NCBI RefSeq assembly: GCF_002277955.1
Contig: NZ_CP018477.1
Coordinates: forward strand, 2,501,206-2,565,205
Length of the DNA: 64,000 bases
Origin: Thermogutta terrifontis
Lineage (GTDB): Bacteria > Planctomycetota > Planctomycetia > Pirellulales > Thermoguttaceae
Direction of reading: 5' to 3'
Part shown: positions 27,065 through 36,777 of the stretch, one piece after another
Layout of the letters: the number at the start of each line of letters is the position of its first letter
How positions within the stretch are numbered: position 1 is the first letter of the stretch
The notes under the pieces: generated by a model
What the model was told of the DNA's origin: nothing
What the model saw: the letters and a program-made list of their open reading frames with translations, nothing else
The model's database searches: none
Position numbers and translations under genes: made by a program

Positions 27065-27445
27065 TCATACGGCAATCGGTGTTTCGCCCACGCAATTCGA
27101 TACCGTCTCCAGAAGCTGCTCAGGCAGGAACGGTTTGGCTATGAAATCCTGTGCCCCTTTGCGGATAGCCTCTGAAATGAGCTTCGTTTGATTGAGGGCG
27201 CTCACCACGACAATCTTGGCCTGAGGGTCCGCCGCAAGAATTCCCTCCAGGGCGTACATCCCGTCCGTTCCCGGCATGACGATGTCAAGAGTCACCACAT
27301 CCGGACGGCACTCGATGTATTTTGCCACCGCTTCGGCACCATTGCCGGCTTCGGCGGCAACCTCCCAGCCCGCCTGGGAAAGGATTTCGGCGATCATTCG
27401 TCGAATCAGAATCGAATCGTCTGCAATGAGGACCCGCTTGGCCAT
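27065..27445 (-). CDS. CheY-like single-domain response regulator
   Basis: The 126-residue protein is a receiver domain only. The acidic pair is Asp9-Asp10 (IADDS), the phosphorylation site Asp54 (TLDIVMPGTDG), the switch residue Ser82 and the conserved Lys104 (AKPF). Such proteins pass a phosphoryl signal to a motor or another kinase. No chemotaxis or kinase gene is adjacent; the sensor kinase at 54293 is distant. AGAAGGAG precedes the ATG. It is convergent with the lipoprotein gene at 25410. Confidence 0.9.
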   Translation of the reverse strand: MAKRVLIADDSILIRRMIAEILSQAGWEVAAEAGNGAEAVAKYIECRPDVVTLDIVMPGTDGMYALEGILAADPQAKIVVVSALNQTKLISEAIRKGAQDFIAKPFLPEQLLETVSNCVGETPIAV

Positions 27446-28039
27446 CTCTGTTCTCCTTCTGTCAGCATCTAAGATTCGAGATTCGTTGGCTCTTGCTCGT
27501 GATCATCGTCCATGGACTTTGATCTATGCAGAGACGCTCCGCGTCTCTACGGCGGCAATTCACCAGACTTCCTTAACTGCGAGTTTCAGTACACAGGGCA
27601 ACGCCGGCCGCAAATTTTCCCTGTGCTTTCGAGAACAATCGCTTCTTTCTTTTCCAAATTTAGCTCACGACCTGGCACACGGCCTTGCGGAGCCTGCCGG
27701 CACTTGGGAAAACTTGCCGCGGAGCCGCCACCCCTCCGCATGTTTGAAGTTTGCGTCAAAACCGTATCGATGTTTCTTGCCCATACAAACCGATTGTCCA
27801 ATACCCGAATCGCGTCCCGAGCAACCACCACGTGCGTCACAATCAACCCTTACCGATATCCGTCGGCAATCGTAATCGCCAAAAAATATCCCCGCCGATG
27901 AAGTATCAAGGCACTTCACGCCCGGAGTTTCCTTTGGTATTTACGAGTGCGTGTGTCTCAGGCAAGCATTGCGGCTGTCTTCCGGGCGCACCTGGCTCAC
28001 AGTGAGCGGGAATAGAAGTCTGGCGAGGGTCGGCAGGCC
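27446..28039. other. Intergenic stretch with a short palindrome
   Basis: No frame is convincing. The one distinct feature is the palindrome AGAGACGC-TCC-GCGTCTCT at 27530-27548 (8-bp arms). It has no T-tract and resembles dispersed repetitive extragenic palindromes. Confidence 0.45.
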
Positions 28040-28333
28040 ATGGAATTGAACCGGTACCACTACTACATGCTGGGTTTATTCCTGCTCTTTTTTGGGCTGG
28101 AACTACGGATGATCGACTCCGTGGTCCTCACGCCGGAGGCGACCAAGTTTCTCGCCGAACGGACCGGGCATCCCGTCGCTACCGCCAGCGATGCCGTTGC
28201 CGCCATCACCGGTGTGCAGACCAATCTGCCTCCAAAGACTGTGCGTCCGCCCGACTGGCTTGGTTACGCGATGCTCTCCGCGGGTTCCGTTCTCGTGCTC
28301 TACAGTCTGGCGCTGCCTAAGCCGGGCGGCTGA
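28040..28333 (+). CDS. Small membrane protein of unknown function
   Basis: The 97-residue product has two hydrophobic segments, at about 9-22 (YMLGLFLLFFGLELRM) and 75-90 (YAMLSAGSVLVLYSLAL), joined by a soluble loop. I recognise no family. It ends 143 nt before the Tat-like protein at 28477, which may be co-transcribed. The ATG follows GGCAGG. Confidence 0.6.
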   Translation: MELNRYHYYMLGLFLLFFGLELRMIDSVVLTPEATKFLAERTGHPVATASDAVAAITGVQTNLPPKTVRPPDWLGYAMLSAGSVLVLYSLALPKPGG

Positions 28334-28476
28334 AAACAAGATGGCAATCAGTGGTCATGTCCCCTGCTCAAATCCGAGTTGGTGCCCTATTGCCCTACCA
28401 CCGGTCAGCACAGACGACAAACAGCCAGCGGCTTCAATCTATCCATACCTCTTCATCGGCAGAGGTCGTACAGCCG

Positions 28477-28965
28477 ATGGACCGACGCTCCTTTTGGAGG
28501 GCCATCGGACATTGCCTGGCCGCACTTGGCATCCTCACGGCTGCTCGCAAAGTCTGGGCAGAAAATCCGGCTTCCAACAGCGCGGACAGGGACGCCTGGT
28601 CGGGAAATTCATCCAATTCCTCAATCCCGTCTACCGATCCCGAGCCGAAATCCAGTTCCGCTGAACGGACTGCCAGCCCTTCCGTCCCTAGACTCCGCGA
28701 GGGCACCGCCCTTGAAGCAGTGACAGGTACGCTTCGGCCTGCCGGTGAACGCTACGTCTTCTTCTCTGAAGACGCCAGGTATCGACTGGTCGTCCTGGAA
28801 AACCTCGCCCTCGAGCGGCTGCTTCGCGTTCAGAACACGTACGCCGGCAATGTGTTCTGGAAAGTTTGGGGGACCGTCACCGAGTTCCGGGGCCAGAACT
28901 ATCTTTTACTGAAACGTTCACTCTTCGATCGTGTGGAAGCAGCCAGCCCGTCGGCCCCCCCGTAA
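28477..28965 (+). CDS. Exported protein with a small beta-barrel-like domain
   Basis: The 162-residue product starts with MDRRSFWRAIGHCLAALGIL and an alanine-rich end (KVWA). The paired Arg followed by S-F-W resembles a twin-arginine signal. After a Ser-rich linker, residues about 80-150 form a single domain (ALEAVTGTLRPAGERYVFF, VLENLALERLLRV, VWGTVTEFRGQNYLLLKR) reminiscent of small OB-like folds. The function is unknown. An in-frame start at 28351 adds 42 residues without signal character, so 28477 is preferred. Confidence 0.6.
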   Translation: MDRRSFWRAIGHCLAALGILTAARKVWAENPASNSADRDAWSGNSSNSSIPSTDPEPKSSSAERTASPSVPRLREGTALEAVTGTLRPAGERYVFFSEDARYRLVVLENLALERLLRVQNTYAGNVFWKVWGTVTEFRGQNYLLLKRSLFDRVEAASPSAPP

Positions 28966-29091
28966 ACACTCACTAGCGCAAACGCACAGCAAATACGACG
29001 ACTCTGCAAGTCTCATTCATCCTGTTTGCCAGACGTTTACCAGTCTTTACCGGTCCGTTAGGTTTCACTGAGCCAATCTGAACGATTGGCC

Positions 29092-30573
29092 TTATTGCTG
29101 ATCGGATATCGCGGAAGCCTGCTTTTTTTGAAATTCGGCCCAACTGCCGTACCACGGTAGGGGTGTGAAGCGCCGGGCAAAAATGTGTCGCAAGGGTCCG
29201 ATCCCCCACACCTTTCGCTGGAGTTCTTCCTGGGTTGCGAAGAACTGCTCGGCCGCCGCCACACGTTTCGGGTTCCACTCTTTTTCCCGCATCACCTCGT
29301 GGTGATACTTTAGGAGTTCGCACTTGTACCGCCACTGCACGACTCGCCAGTTTCTTTCCCAGTCCGCCGGAAGCAATTGTTCGAGAGTTTTTTCCGCCGC
29401 CGCGACATCCACTTCAAAAGGACGTCCCCAAAGCTTCAGCCAGGCGACCCATTCAGCGGCGTTGTCGTCACTGGCGCCGAGATAACGCACGGCATAGGCA
29501 CGTAACGCTTCATCCGTCGAGGAGTACCGACCGCTTGCCAAACCCGCAAGAATCGCCTTGTTGACATCGTCAAAGACGCCTTCTGAGTAGGCCATCACGC
29601 CCTGACAGCCGTGGCCAGCCAGATCACGGACCGTTTTTTCCAAACGTGCTGGGGCAATCACCGAGCCGAGGTGGCCGTACACATCCCGGGGAGCTGCCTG
29701 GTCGGCGTATCCGATGTGAACGAAGGCTGAGCGTGCACATCCCTGGGGAAGTGGTACGGAAGCCACATCGGTCTGTCCATAAGGGATGTGAAGGTACATT
29801 TGTCCCACCCAACCGGGGGCGTGCTCCTCGCACCACGTCGCGAATAATTGATGTTCCTCCGGCTGCCACCACCAGCCAATCATTTCCATCCTCAGCTCCG
29901 GGTGGTACTTTCGCCCTATCTCGTAAATTTCTCGAGATAGCTTCGCAAACGTGAGAATCCACGGACGACACTTCTCGCAGGCACATCCACCGAAATCGTA
30001 GGGAGCTGCAACGAGCGTAGAAAGACGTACACCGCTCGCCGCCAGGTCTGCAAAGAGGTTTTCGTAGTTGCGAAGAATGACGCGCCTTGCCTCTGGAATG
30101 GAAGGGCAAATGAGTTGCCCGAAAATTTTTGCGTTCGTCGTGGCCAGCCAATCAGCACGACACTGGTCCACATAGACGTGATTCGGGGTGATAACCAGGC
30201 CGCATGCCAATCCCAGTTTTTGGGCGGCCAGGAAATGTGCCTTTTTTCGTTCCCATAAAGCATGCCCCAGTTGGTACTCTCGTTTCGCTGAAAATGGATC
30301 GGAACAGTCCTCCATATCAAACCAGTCGGCATAGCGATTGAACCCCCAGAAAAGTGCCTCCTGGAGCATTTCTCGCATCTCGTTTTCGCCCATCACCTCA
30401 TAACTATTGCCAAAATGCCCTGGGGCATAGAGCGTGCGCACAGCGAAAACAGGCGTCACCTCTTTGCCGTCCCCTGGTCGCGCCTTGTCGTCAGCCCGGG
30501 CACAGGCCATCACGACACCAACGAATGCCACGAAAAACGTGAGAGCTCGGACAATCGTTCTCTGGTGAATCAT
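29092..30573 (-). CDS. Secreted TIM-barrel-like protein with a CxCxxC motif
   Basis: The 493-residue protein has a signal peptide (MIHQRTIVRALTFFVAFVGV, cleavage near ARA-DD). The body alternates helices and short strands as in a glycosidase barrel (EALFWGFNRYADWFDMEDC, GLACGLVITPNHVYVDQC). Cys197, Cys199 and Cys202 form a CxCxxC cluster (DFGGCACEKC) directly after a predicted strand. The same pattern occurs in the product at 38020-39627 and in many DUF4838-type secreted proteins. A role in polysaccharide breakdown is inferred from the fold and export only. GGAG lies just upstream of the ATG. Confidence 0.6.
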   Translation of the reverse strand: MIHQRTIVRALTFFVAFVGVVMACARADDKARPGDGKEVTPVFAVRTLYAPGHFGNSYEVMGENEMREMLQEALFWGFNRYADWFDMEDCSDPFSAKREYQLGHALWERKKAHFLAAQKLGLACGLVITPNHVYVDQCRADWLATTNAKIFGQLICPSIPEARRVILRNYENLFADLAASGVRLSTLVAAPYDFGGCACEKCRPWILTFAKLSREIYEIGRKYHPELRMEMIGWWWQPEEHQLFATWCEEHAPGWVGQMYLHIPYGQTDVASVPLPQGCARSAFVHIGYADQAAPRDVYGHLGSVIAPARLEKTVRDLAGHGCQGVMAYSEGVFDDVNKAILAGLASGRYSSTDEALRAYAVRYLGASDDNAAEWVAWLKLWGRPFEVDVAAAEKTLEQLLPADWERNWRVVQWRYKCELLKYHHEVMREKEWNPKRVAAAEQFFATQEELQRKVWGIGPLRHIFARRFTPLPWYGSWAEFQKKQASAISDQQ

Positions 30574-30640
30574 GGTTCCACTCCATAAACGTCAACCTGG
30601 TAAGCTTGTAGATTTGCACCCGGCCTTTGAAGAAAACGCC

Positions 30641-30829
30641 CTATTGCACCGCGGTCAAACCTGAGTCGGAGAACTCTGTCGATTCAACTTCCGTTCTTCC
30701 CGCAAACGATAGCCGGATTTCTCGTACCGGTCCAAATCCAGTCCGAACGGCGAGCGTCGCGGCGCCGCTCTCCACCGGCGTTTGCTGCTGGTAGACAGTC
30801 ATCCCAACGACTGCTTGATAGCTCCGCTC
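30641..30829 (-). pseudogene. Possible coding remnant
   Basis: The minus strand has an open frame of about 59 codons ending in TAG at 30641-30643, closed upstream by a TGA. It reads as strand-like protein (MTVYQQQTPVESGAATLAV, then GPVREIRLSFAGRTEVES). No start codon with a ribosome binding site is seen at its beginning. It may be the tail of a decayed gene; it could also be chance. Confidence 0.25.
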
Positions 30830-30845
30830 AATTCATGATTTTCGT

Positions 30846-31112
30846 TTAGCAGATGGAACTTTCCAACAATTCTTCCAACGTTTCTTCGTGCGATGATCCC
30901 CCAGATGGTATTGTTTGATGGTCTTTCCTATCGACGGTTAGTCTCTTGTTACTAAAAGCTCCGGCACCGAACGTACCATCCGGAAGCTCAGCGTCAATTT
31001 TGGTAACTCCCCGACAGGAAGCAATCAAGCGGGCAAAAAGGAAATGTGCGACCTGTTCTCTCGGTTGGGCGCGAAGCATCCAGCACGGTTGTATGGATTC
31101 TTCCGAGGGCAT
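30846..31112 (-). CDS. Hypothetical small protein or gene remnant
   Basis: An 88-codon frame begins at an ATG (MPSEESIQPCWML) and ends in an acidic helix (HEETLEELLESSIC). Its composition is protein-like, but there is no ribosome binding site and no family I recognise. It lies in the 686-nt gap before the helicase-nuclease gene and may belong with the possible remnant at 30641. Nothing else is seen in that gap except a TATAGT at 31183-31188, which might be a -10 box for the helicase gene. Confidence 0.3.
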   Translation of the reverse strand: MPSEESIQPCWMLRAQPREQVAHFLFARLIASCRGVTKIDAELPDGTFGAGAFSNKRLTVDRKDHQTIPSGGSSHEETLEELLESSIC

Positions 31113-31259
31113 CGCGGAGTGATCAATCCCATGACATTGATGAGTTCGTTTTTGCAGTTTGGTGATTCGGCCGTATTTGATTTATAGTGTATTTAGTCCG
31201 GCTATCTTTGCGAGCCACAAAAGTGGCCGACCTTATCGAACCAAAAAACCTTCTAAAAA

Positions 31260-34200
31260 GTGGACAGGCCAATGACGATGCCCGCTCTTTTCGAAAAAAC
31301 ATTGGCGCTTCTCAAGTTCTTACGAGATTATTCTGGACTGCGACGACGCAGTGGCACCACATACACAAAGGATGATCGTGTCCTGTGGTGGGGAGATCTG
31401 GCTGCGGAACTGAGGCGTGGTGCCCAGGGGATTTATTCCCCTTTGCTCAATGACAATGACAGGGGCGATACAGATCCTGAGCTCTGGCTGGAGATGCAAA
31501 AACCGAAGGAACCGGCAATGCCGGAGCCCTCAGAACAACTGAGGTTCTGGATCGCGGACTATCCGTATTCCCTGCGTCATCCGTCAGGGAACGAGCCCGA
31601 ACTCCGTTCAGAAATTCCTTCCCCAGCAAACACCCTGGGGCCCTTGTTCAGCAGTGCTGCGAAACAAGAAGAAGACGACTCAATAGCCTACGAGCGACTG
31701 GAGGATCACCCGGAGATTCAGAAGGCATTCGCCAATTATCTCGAGAAATGGCGGCCCTGGTACGCCAACTACCGTCTGTGGCAGGGAAGTCAGCGGCTGT
31801 ATTCGCAACTCGATTTAATGCGTCGTCTTTCCAGCAGTACCGACGAGACGTCCGAACTGGTTATGGCCTTCGGTTTGCTGGAAGGAGTGATCGACGGCCA
31901 GTTTTACTGCCGCCACATCTTCGTTGCACCGGCGGACATCGTCCTCGAGCCCATCAGGGGAAAGCTTCTGGTAAGGCCTTCCTGGGACTTCACCCAGTTC
32001 AAGCTCGATCTCACGTTTCTCCCTTCTCACCTTCGGCCGGACTTTACCGAGGCTTCCCTGCAGGAAAAACTGGAAGAACTCGACTGCGATCTTACCCAGC
32101 AGAAGCTCATCGAAGAGCTGTTGAATCTGGTAGGTAATCACCTTTCTCCGGAAATCCTGATTGATGTGACGGCGATGTCGCCGCGGGCCGAAAGACAGAA
32201 CTCCTTAAGTCTTCGTTTTGCCCCGGCGCTTGCCCTCCGGCGTCGTGTTTTCACAGGTTACGAAGAGACGGTCCTTCAGTTTATCAAGGGATTTGAAGAA
32301 GGCCGTCTGCGCGAAACGCGCCCATGGCAGACGCTGCTTCTAGAGGGAAAACCCGCGGCCCGCGAGGAAGCCGACCTCATTTCTGGACCTGAAAGCAATC
32401 GCAAAACTTCTAAGAGATCTCGCTCCCCCATCCCGGACACAGAACTCTATTTTCCCTTAGCATCCAATGACCAGCAGCGTCGGATTGCGCAACGGCTTTC
32501 CGAACAGCCGTGCGTGTTGGTCAAAGGTCCGCCCGGAACAGGAAAAAGCCAAACGATCGCCAATCTCATTTGCCATCTCCTGGCCCAGGGCCATCGCCTG
32601 TTGATCACGGCCCAGTCGGCGAAGGCGTTGACTGTTCTTCGCGACATGTTGCCGGAGGATATCAGGGATCTCTGCGTGATTGCGTTGGGGAACTCGCGCG
32701 GCGAGCTCAAACTGATGGAAGACTCAGTCCAACGGATTGTCCGCCGGGCCGAACAGTGGGACGAACTGTTTCAGAACGCCGAAATTGCAAGGCTTTCTGA
32801 GAAGCTTCGGGAGTGCCGTGATCAAATAGCGCGGCTGGAAAAAGAACTCTGCGACGTTCGCGAAGCAGAAACTCGGGTGGACCGTACGCTGCCTGGCGGA
32901 TACACCGGGACGGCCGCTCATATCGCTCAAAAGGTTAACAAACGTGCTTCCAAATACCGATGGCTGCCGAAGGAAGGCCCGAAGGACCATTTTCCGCTCT
33001 CTGAGGACGAACTGGAATTCTTTGCGAATTGGCATGTCCAGTTGACTCCCGATCGAAAGCAAAGCCTGGCCTGGGCCAAAACCGACATAGACCTTCCCAG
33101 CCCGGAAGAGATTGAAGCGTTGTTTGAAGAACGGGCTGCCCTCCAGACCCAGCTTCAGCAACTCGCAGCGGTCGTTGATGGCACTATTTCCAACCGCCTC
33201 AAGCAGCTCCCAGATGAGACCGTCGAACAGCTTTCGCGGTGCCTGACTCAATTGAATCGTACGATTCGAGAAGCCTCGGCAGTTCTGGGGGAGTCCCTTC
33301 CGTTTGTGATCCACGAATTTGTTGAGGGGAAACAGCCGAGCTGGCTGCCACTGATCCGAAATTGGGCAGAGGCCGTCAAACGGCTGTCGGAACACAGCGC
33401 ATTTTTGCAGACCGTCAGCGTTACCTATCCGGAAGATATGGAGTTAAAGGGGCTTCTTTCAGCCGCCAGGCGGAGAGCGGAGCATTTTCGACGGGGTGGT
33501 AAACGACGGTGGCTGCTATTCTTCTCACCGCGCGTCGTCAAAGAAACAGAGTTCGTCGAACAGCTCTGTCGGGTGAATGGTGGCCCGCCGGCAAATCTCA
33601 GTGAGCTTGATGACCTGATCAGGTATCTAGAACTAAAAGAGCTGGTGCTCTCTGCCTTTGCCATGTGGCCGGGCAAAGTTGACTTTCCTGCCAGTGATGT
33701 CCTGGCGGCGGCGGTGCAACTCCGGCAATGGCAAGCCCAACTTGTGGCCCTGTTTCGCGCGTTCGAGACCGGGCGTTCCGTCCTCTCCATGCTCCCGGTT
33801 CAGGACTGGCGAACACTGTTTTCGGATAATTCCCTGCCGATATGGGAGCAATCCATCGCGAGAGAATGGGCATGGCGACGCTTGGCACGCACTCAGCGTC
33901 AGATTGAGGAACTCGCCTCGCGATTGCGAGCCCAGTACCAGGAGTCCGGCGATCCCGCGATAGCCAAGTGTTGTCACGCACTCGAGAACATTGAGGCTGA
34001 ACTCTGGCGGTCGGGCTGCGCCGAGTACTCCTCGCGAAAGTCGCTGCTTTCTTCTCACGAGCGATACCTTGCCCTGCGCGAGCGTATCGAGAATGCATAC
34101 CCGGCACTGAAGAACTGGCTAAGTGAGACAGAGGGCCAGGCTTCCGCCCGCCCGTTGATCGGCCAGCTTGCGGAGGCGTGGCACTGGTCGGAGGCTCGCG

Positions 34201-36503
34201 CATGGCTTCGCCGGGTGACCCAGCCCGGCCGCTATCAAGAGCTGAAACTCTCTTTAGAGGAACTCCGAAAACAGGAGCGGGATATCATCAAGCAACTCGC
34301 GAGTCTTAAGGCATGGCAAGCTTTTATGCTGCGGCTCGACGATCGCACGCGGCAGAATCTTCAGGCCTGGGTCAAGACGATTCAGCGAATTGGGAAGGGA
34401 ACCGGCAAACGCGCGCCGCGGCTGCGGCGGGAGGCACGCCGCTATTTGTTTGAGTGTCTTCCGAAAATTCCCGTCTGGATTATGCCGGTCCACAGAGTCT
34501 GGGAAACAACCAGCGTTGAACCAGGGATCTTTGACACGATTATCGTGGACGAGGCGTCTCAAGCCGGTCTCGATTCGCTGCTCCTTCTCATGCTGGGCAA
34601 ACGACTCATTGTGGTGGGTGATGACCAGCAGAATAGTCCAGGGAAGCAATTCATCGAACAGGAACGGATCAACGGTCTCATCGATCGATATCTCAAGGGC
34701 GTACTTGATTTCGCAGAGAGCTACCAGCCCGACTTCAGTCTTTACGATCATGCTCTGCGGGCCTTCGGTCTGCCCATCACTCTGCGCGAGCATTTTCGAT
34801 GTGTTCCCCAGATCATTCGTTTCAGCAACGATCTCTGCTACCAAGAGGAGCCGCTCATTCCTCTTCGCCAGGCCCCGCCGCAGGCACTTCCACCGCTACA
34901 GGCCGTTTTTGTTTGTACCGGCCGAACAGAAGGCGAAAGCCCGAACATTATCAACCGCGCCGAAGCCGAGGCCATTGTTGAGAAAATTCAGCAGTGTCTG
35001 AAGGATCCCGCGTACAAAGGTAAGACAATGGGCGTGATCACACTCCAGGGACAGGCCCAGATGGAACTGATCCAGCGACTGCTGAGCGAGCGTATTGAGC
35101 CGCGGGAACTGGAAGAACGGAAACTCACATGCGGCACCTCTCCCAGTTTCCAGGGAGATCAGCGGGATGTCATTTTCCTTTCTCTCGTCGTGGCACCGAA
35201 CCAGCGTTTTCGCGCTTTGACAACAGACGACGAAAAACGGCGATTTAACGTGGCGATGAGTCGCGCCCGTGATCAGGTCTGGCTGTTCCACAGCGTTCGG
35301 CTGGAAGATCTTTCTCCGGAGGATCTTCGCTACAAGCTCTGCCAGTTCTTTTACTCGCCCGAGCAGGCACTGTCAGACGGTGTCTACGCGCAGCGCGAGA
35401 CCCTGGAAACGTTTTTCAAACATGTTCGTAATCGGAAAACGAATCCACCGCCAACGCCATTTGAAAGCTGGTTCGAGACGGAGGTGGCCCTTGAGCTTCT
35501 CCGCCTGGGATACCGAATCCGACCTCAATGGGCCGTTGCCGGATACCGGATCGACCTCGTTGTGGAAGGTCAACAGAAACGCCTGGGAATTGAATGCGAC
35601 GGTGACTCCTGGCATGGTCGGGAACAGTTTCTGCAAGATTTGCATCGCCAGTTACAATTGGAGCGCGTAGGGTGGACCATCATCAGGGTGCGGCAATCAG
35701 AGTTTTACGCCAACCGCAAACGTTGTCTGGAATACATCCTGGACAAATGCCGGGAACTGAACATTCGCCCCTGGACCGAGAACGAGGCGGAAACGGCGCA
35801 GGAGAACGAATCGTGTCATGATCACGCTCATCCGCGCGATGGTGATGGAGAAGCGAGATCTGAAACTCGAAACCGTGTCTACGAACCACCTGAGGCACGA
35901 CAATCGACGCCAGGAAATGGCGGAGCACAAAAATGGCGGCCGAAAAACGGTGGCTACTCCGTGGACCGAGTGGGGCCAGTTCCAGGAGCATCAACTCGAT
36001 CGCCAAAGCCATCCGGTCACGCGACGTCGCTTTTGGCCGGCCGAGTTGAGCCTTCTGTACAGACGGTAGCGACGCCCCGGGAAGCTCCAGAAATAGAAAA
36101 TATCGACGGAGAGGACCCACCCACGATTCGCTACCACTTGGACGTCCAGCAACCCCCAGAAGGTTCGGGTTCGTTTGCAGTCCATGAGTTCATTGACAGC
36201 CTGATGGCCGCTCCAAAAGCAGCCCTGGCCAGTGTCATCGACAAATACTTTCCTGATGACGACAAAATATGGAAGAAACTCGCGGCCTGGGCGAAGGATA
36301 AAGGATTATTTACTCCCACGGCGCGCCAGTTTCTATACAAAGTGGGAGAGTCCTGCTCTCCTTTGGGAGGCTGGGAACTTACCGCAAAGCAGAAGGCCTG
36401 GGCATGCAGCCTTTTTGCAGAGGCGGTGAAAGAGGGTTTTCTTTATGAAGCAGGGATTGATTGGCTGATCGCGAAGATAGGCAGAGCGGATGGGCCACAG
36501 TAA
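31260..36503 (+). CDS. Superfamily 1 helicase fused to a Vsr/DUF559-like nuclease; candidate defence protein
   Basis: The 1747-residue protein has these parts. An N-terminal domain of about 400 residues. Walker A GPPGTGKS at 423-430 followed by SQTIANLICHLL. A long helical, partly coiled-coil insert at about 490-1085. Walker B VDEAS with Asp1097-Glu1098. GDDQQNSP at 1120. Helicase motifs LREHFRC, FQGDQRDV (about 1300) and NVAMSRARDQVWLF (about 1330). A PD-(D/E)XK nuclease domain with Asp1432 (YRIDLVVEG) and Glu1445-x-Asp1447 (GIECDGDSWHG). A charged linker, then a C-terminal helical domain at about 1620-1740. Similar helicase-Vsr-like fusions act in phage defence in other bacteria; I infer the same role. 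The GTG at 31260 has weak support; ATGs at 31272 and 31278 are alternatives. Confidence 0.85.
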   Translation: MDRPMTMPALFEKTLALLKFLRDYSGLRRRSGTTYTKDDRVLWWGDLAAELRRGAQGIYSPLLNDNDRGDTDPELWLEMQKPKEPAMPEPSEQLRFWIADYPYSLRHPSGNEPELRSEIPSPANTLGPLFSSAAKQEEDDSIAYERLEDHPEIQKAFANYLEKWRPWYANYRLWQGSQRLYSQLDLMRRLSSSTDETSELVMAFGLLEGVIDGQFYCRHIFVAPADIVLEPIRGKLLVRPSWDFTQFKLDLTFLPSHLRPDFTEASLQEKLEELDCDLTQQKLIEELLNLVGNHLSPEILIDVTAMSPRAERQNSLSLRFAPALALRRRVFTGYEETVLQFIKGFEEGRLRETRPWQTLLLEGKPAAREEADLISGPESNRKTSKRSRSPIPDTELYFPLASNDQQRRIAQRLSEQPCVLVKGPPGTGKSQTIANLICHLLAQGHRLLITAQSAKALTVLRDMLPEDIRDLCVIALGNSRGELKLMEDSVQRIVRRAEQWDELFQNAEIARLSEKLRECRDQIARLEKELCDVREAETRVDRTLPGGYTGTAAHIAQKVNKRASKYRWLPKEGPKDHFPLSEDELEFFANWHVQLTPDRKQSLAWAKTDIDLPSPEEIEALFEERAALQTQLQQLAAVVDGTISNRLKQLPDETVEQLSRCLTQLNRTIREASAVLGESLPFVIHEFVEGKQPSWLPLIRNWAEAVKRLSEHSAFLQTVSVTYPEDMELKGLLSAARRRAEHFRRGGKRRWLLFFSPRVVKETEFVEQLCRVNGGPPANLSELDDLIRYLELKELVLSAFAMWPGKVDFPASDVLAAAVQLRQWQAQLVALFRAFETGRSVLSMLPVQDWRTLFSDNSLPIWEQSIAREWAWRRLARTQRQIEELASRLRAQYQESGDPAIAKCCHALENIEAELWRSGCAEYSSRKSLLSSHERYLALRERIENAYPALKNWLSETEGQASARPLIGQLAEAWHWSEARAWLRRVTQPGRYQELKLSLEELRKQERDIIKQLASLKAWQAFMLRLDDRTRQNLQAWVKTIQRIGKGTGKRAPRLRREARRYLFECLPKIPVWIMPVHRVWETTSVEPGIFDTIIVDEASQAGLDSLLLLMLGKRLIVVGDDQQNSPGKQFIEQERINGLIDRYLKGVLDFAESYQPDFSLYDHALRAFGLPITLREHFRCVPQIIRFSNDLCYQEEPLIPLRQAPPQALPPLQAVFVCTGRTEGESPNIINRAEAEAIVEKIQQCLKDPAYKGKTMGVITLQGQAQMELIQRLLSERIEPRELEERKLTCGTSPSFQGDQRDVIFLSLVVAPNQRFRALTTDDEKRRFNVAMSRARDQVWLFHSVRLEDLSPEDLRYKLCQFFYSPEQALSDGVYAQRETLETFFKHVRNRKTNPPPTPFESWFETEVALELLRLGYRIRPQWAVAGYRIDLVVEGQQKRLGIECDGDSWHGREQFLQDLHRQLQLERVGWTIIRVRQSEFYANRKRCLEYILDKCRELNIRPWTENEAETAQENESCHDHAHPRDGDGEARSETRNRVYEPPEARQSTPGNGGAQKWRPKNGGYSVDRVGPVPGASTRSPKPSGHATSLLAGRVEPSVQTVATPREAPEIENIDGEDPPTIRYHLDVQQPPEGSGSFAVHEFIDSLMAAPKAALASVIDKYFPDDDKIWKKLAAWAKDKGLFTPTARQFLYKVGESCSPLGGWELTAKQKAWACSLFAEAVKEGFLYEAGIDWLIAKIGRADGPQ

Positions 36504-36777
36504 AAGGCAGAGTTTATTGGCAGGGAATGGTTGCTCATCTACTTCCGCTTCGTTTGCGCCTCCGTGACAATGGCATATTCGCCATAATTGCCAGAGCGCC
36601 ATCTTGAAGCGAGCTACTGGATGGATTTTGTCTCGTTTTGACACCTGTCACGTATGTCCGCATGCCAACGTCGGACCGTCGATACCCCTCTCTGTGGGCC
36701 TCATGGTTTCGATATTAACATTGGAAGGTGGTATGGAAATGGTTTGCGAACACGTCTAACAAATCCCCAATGTTTCA

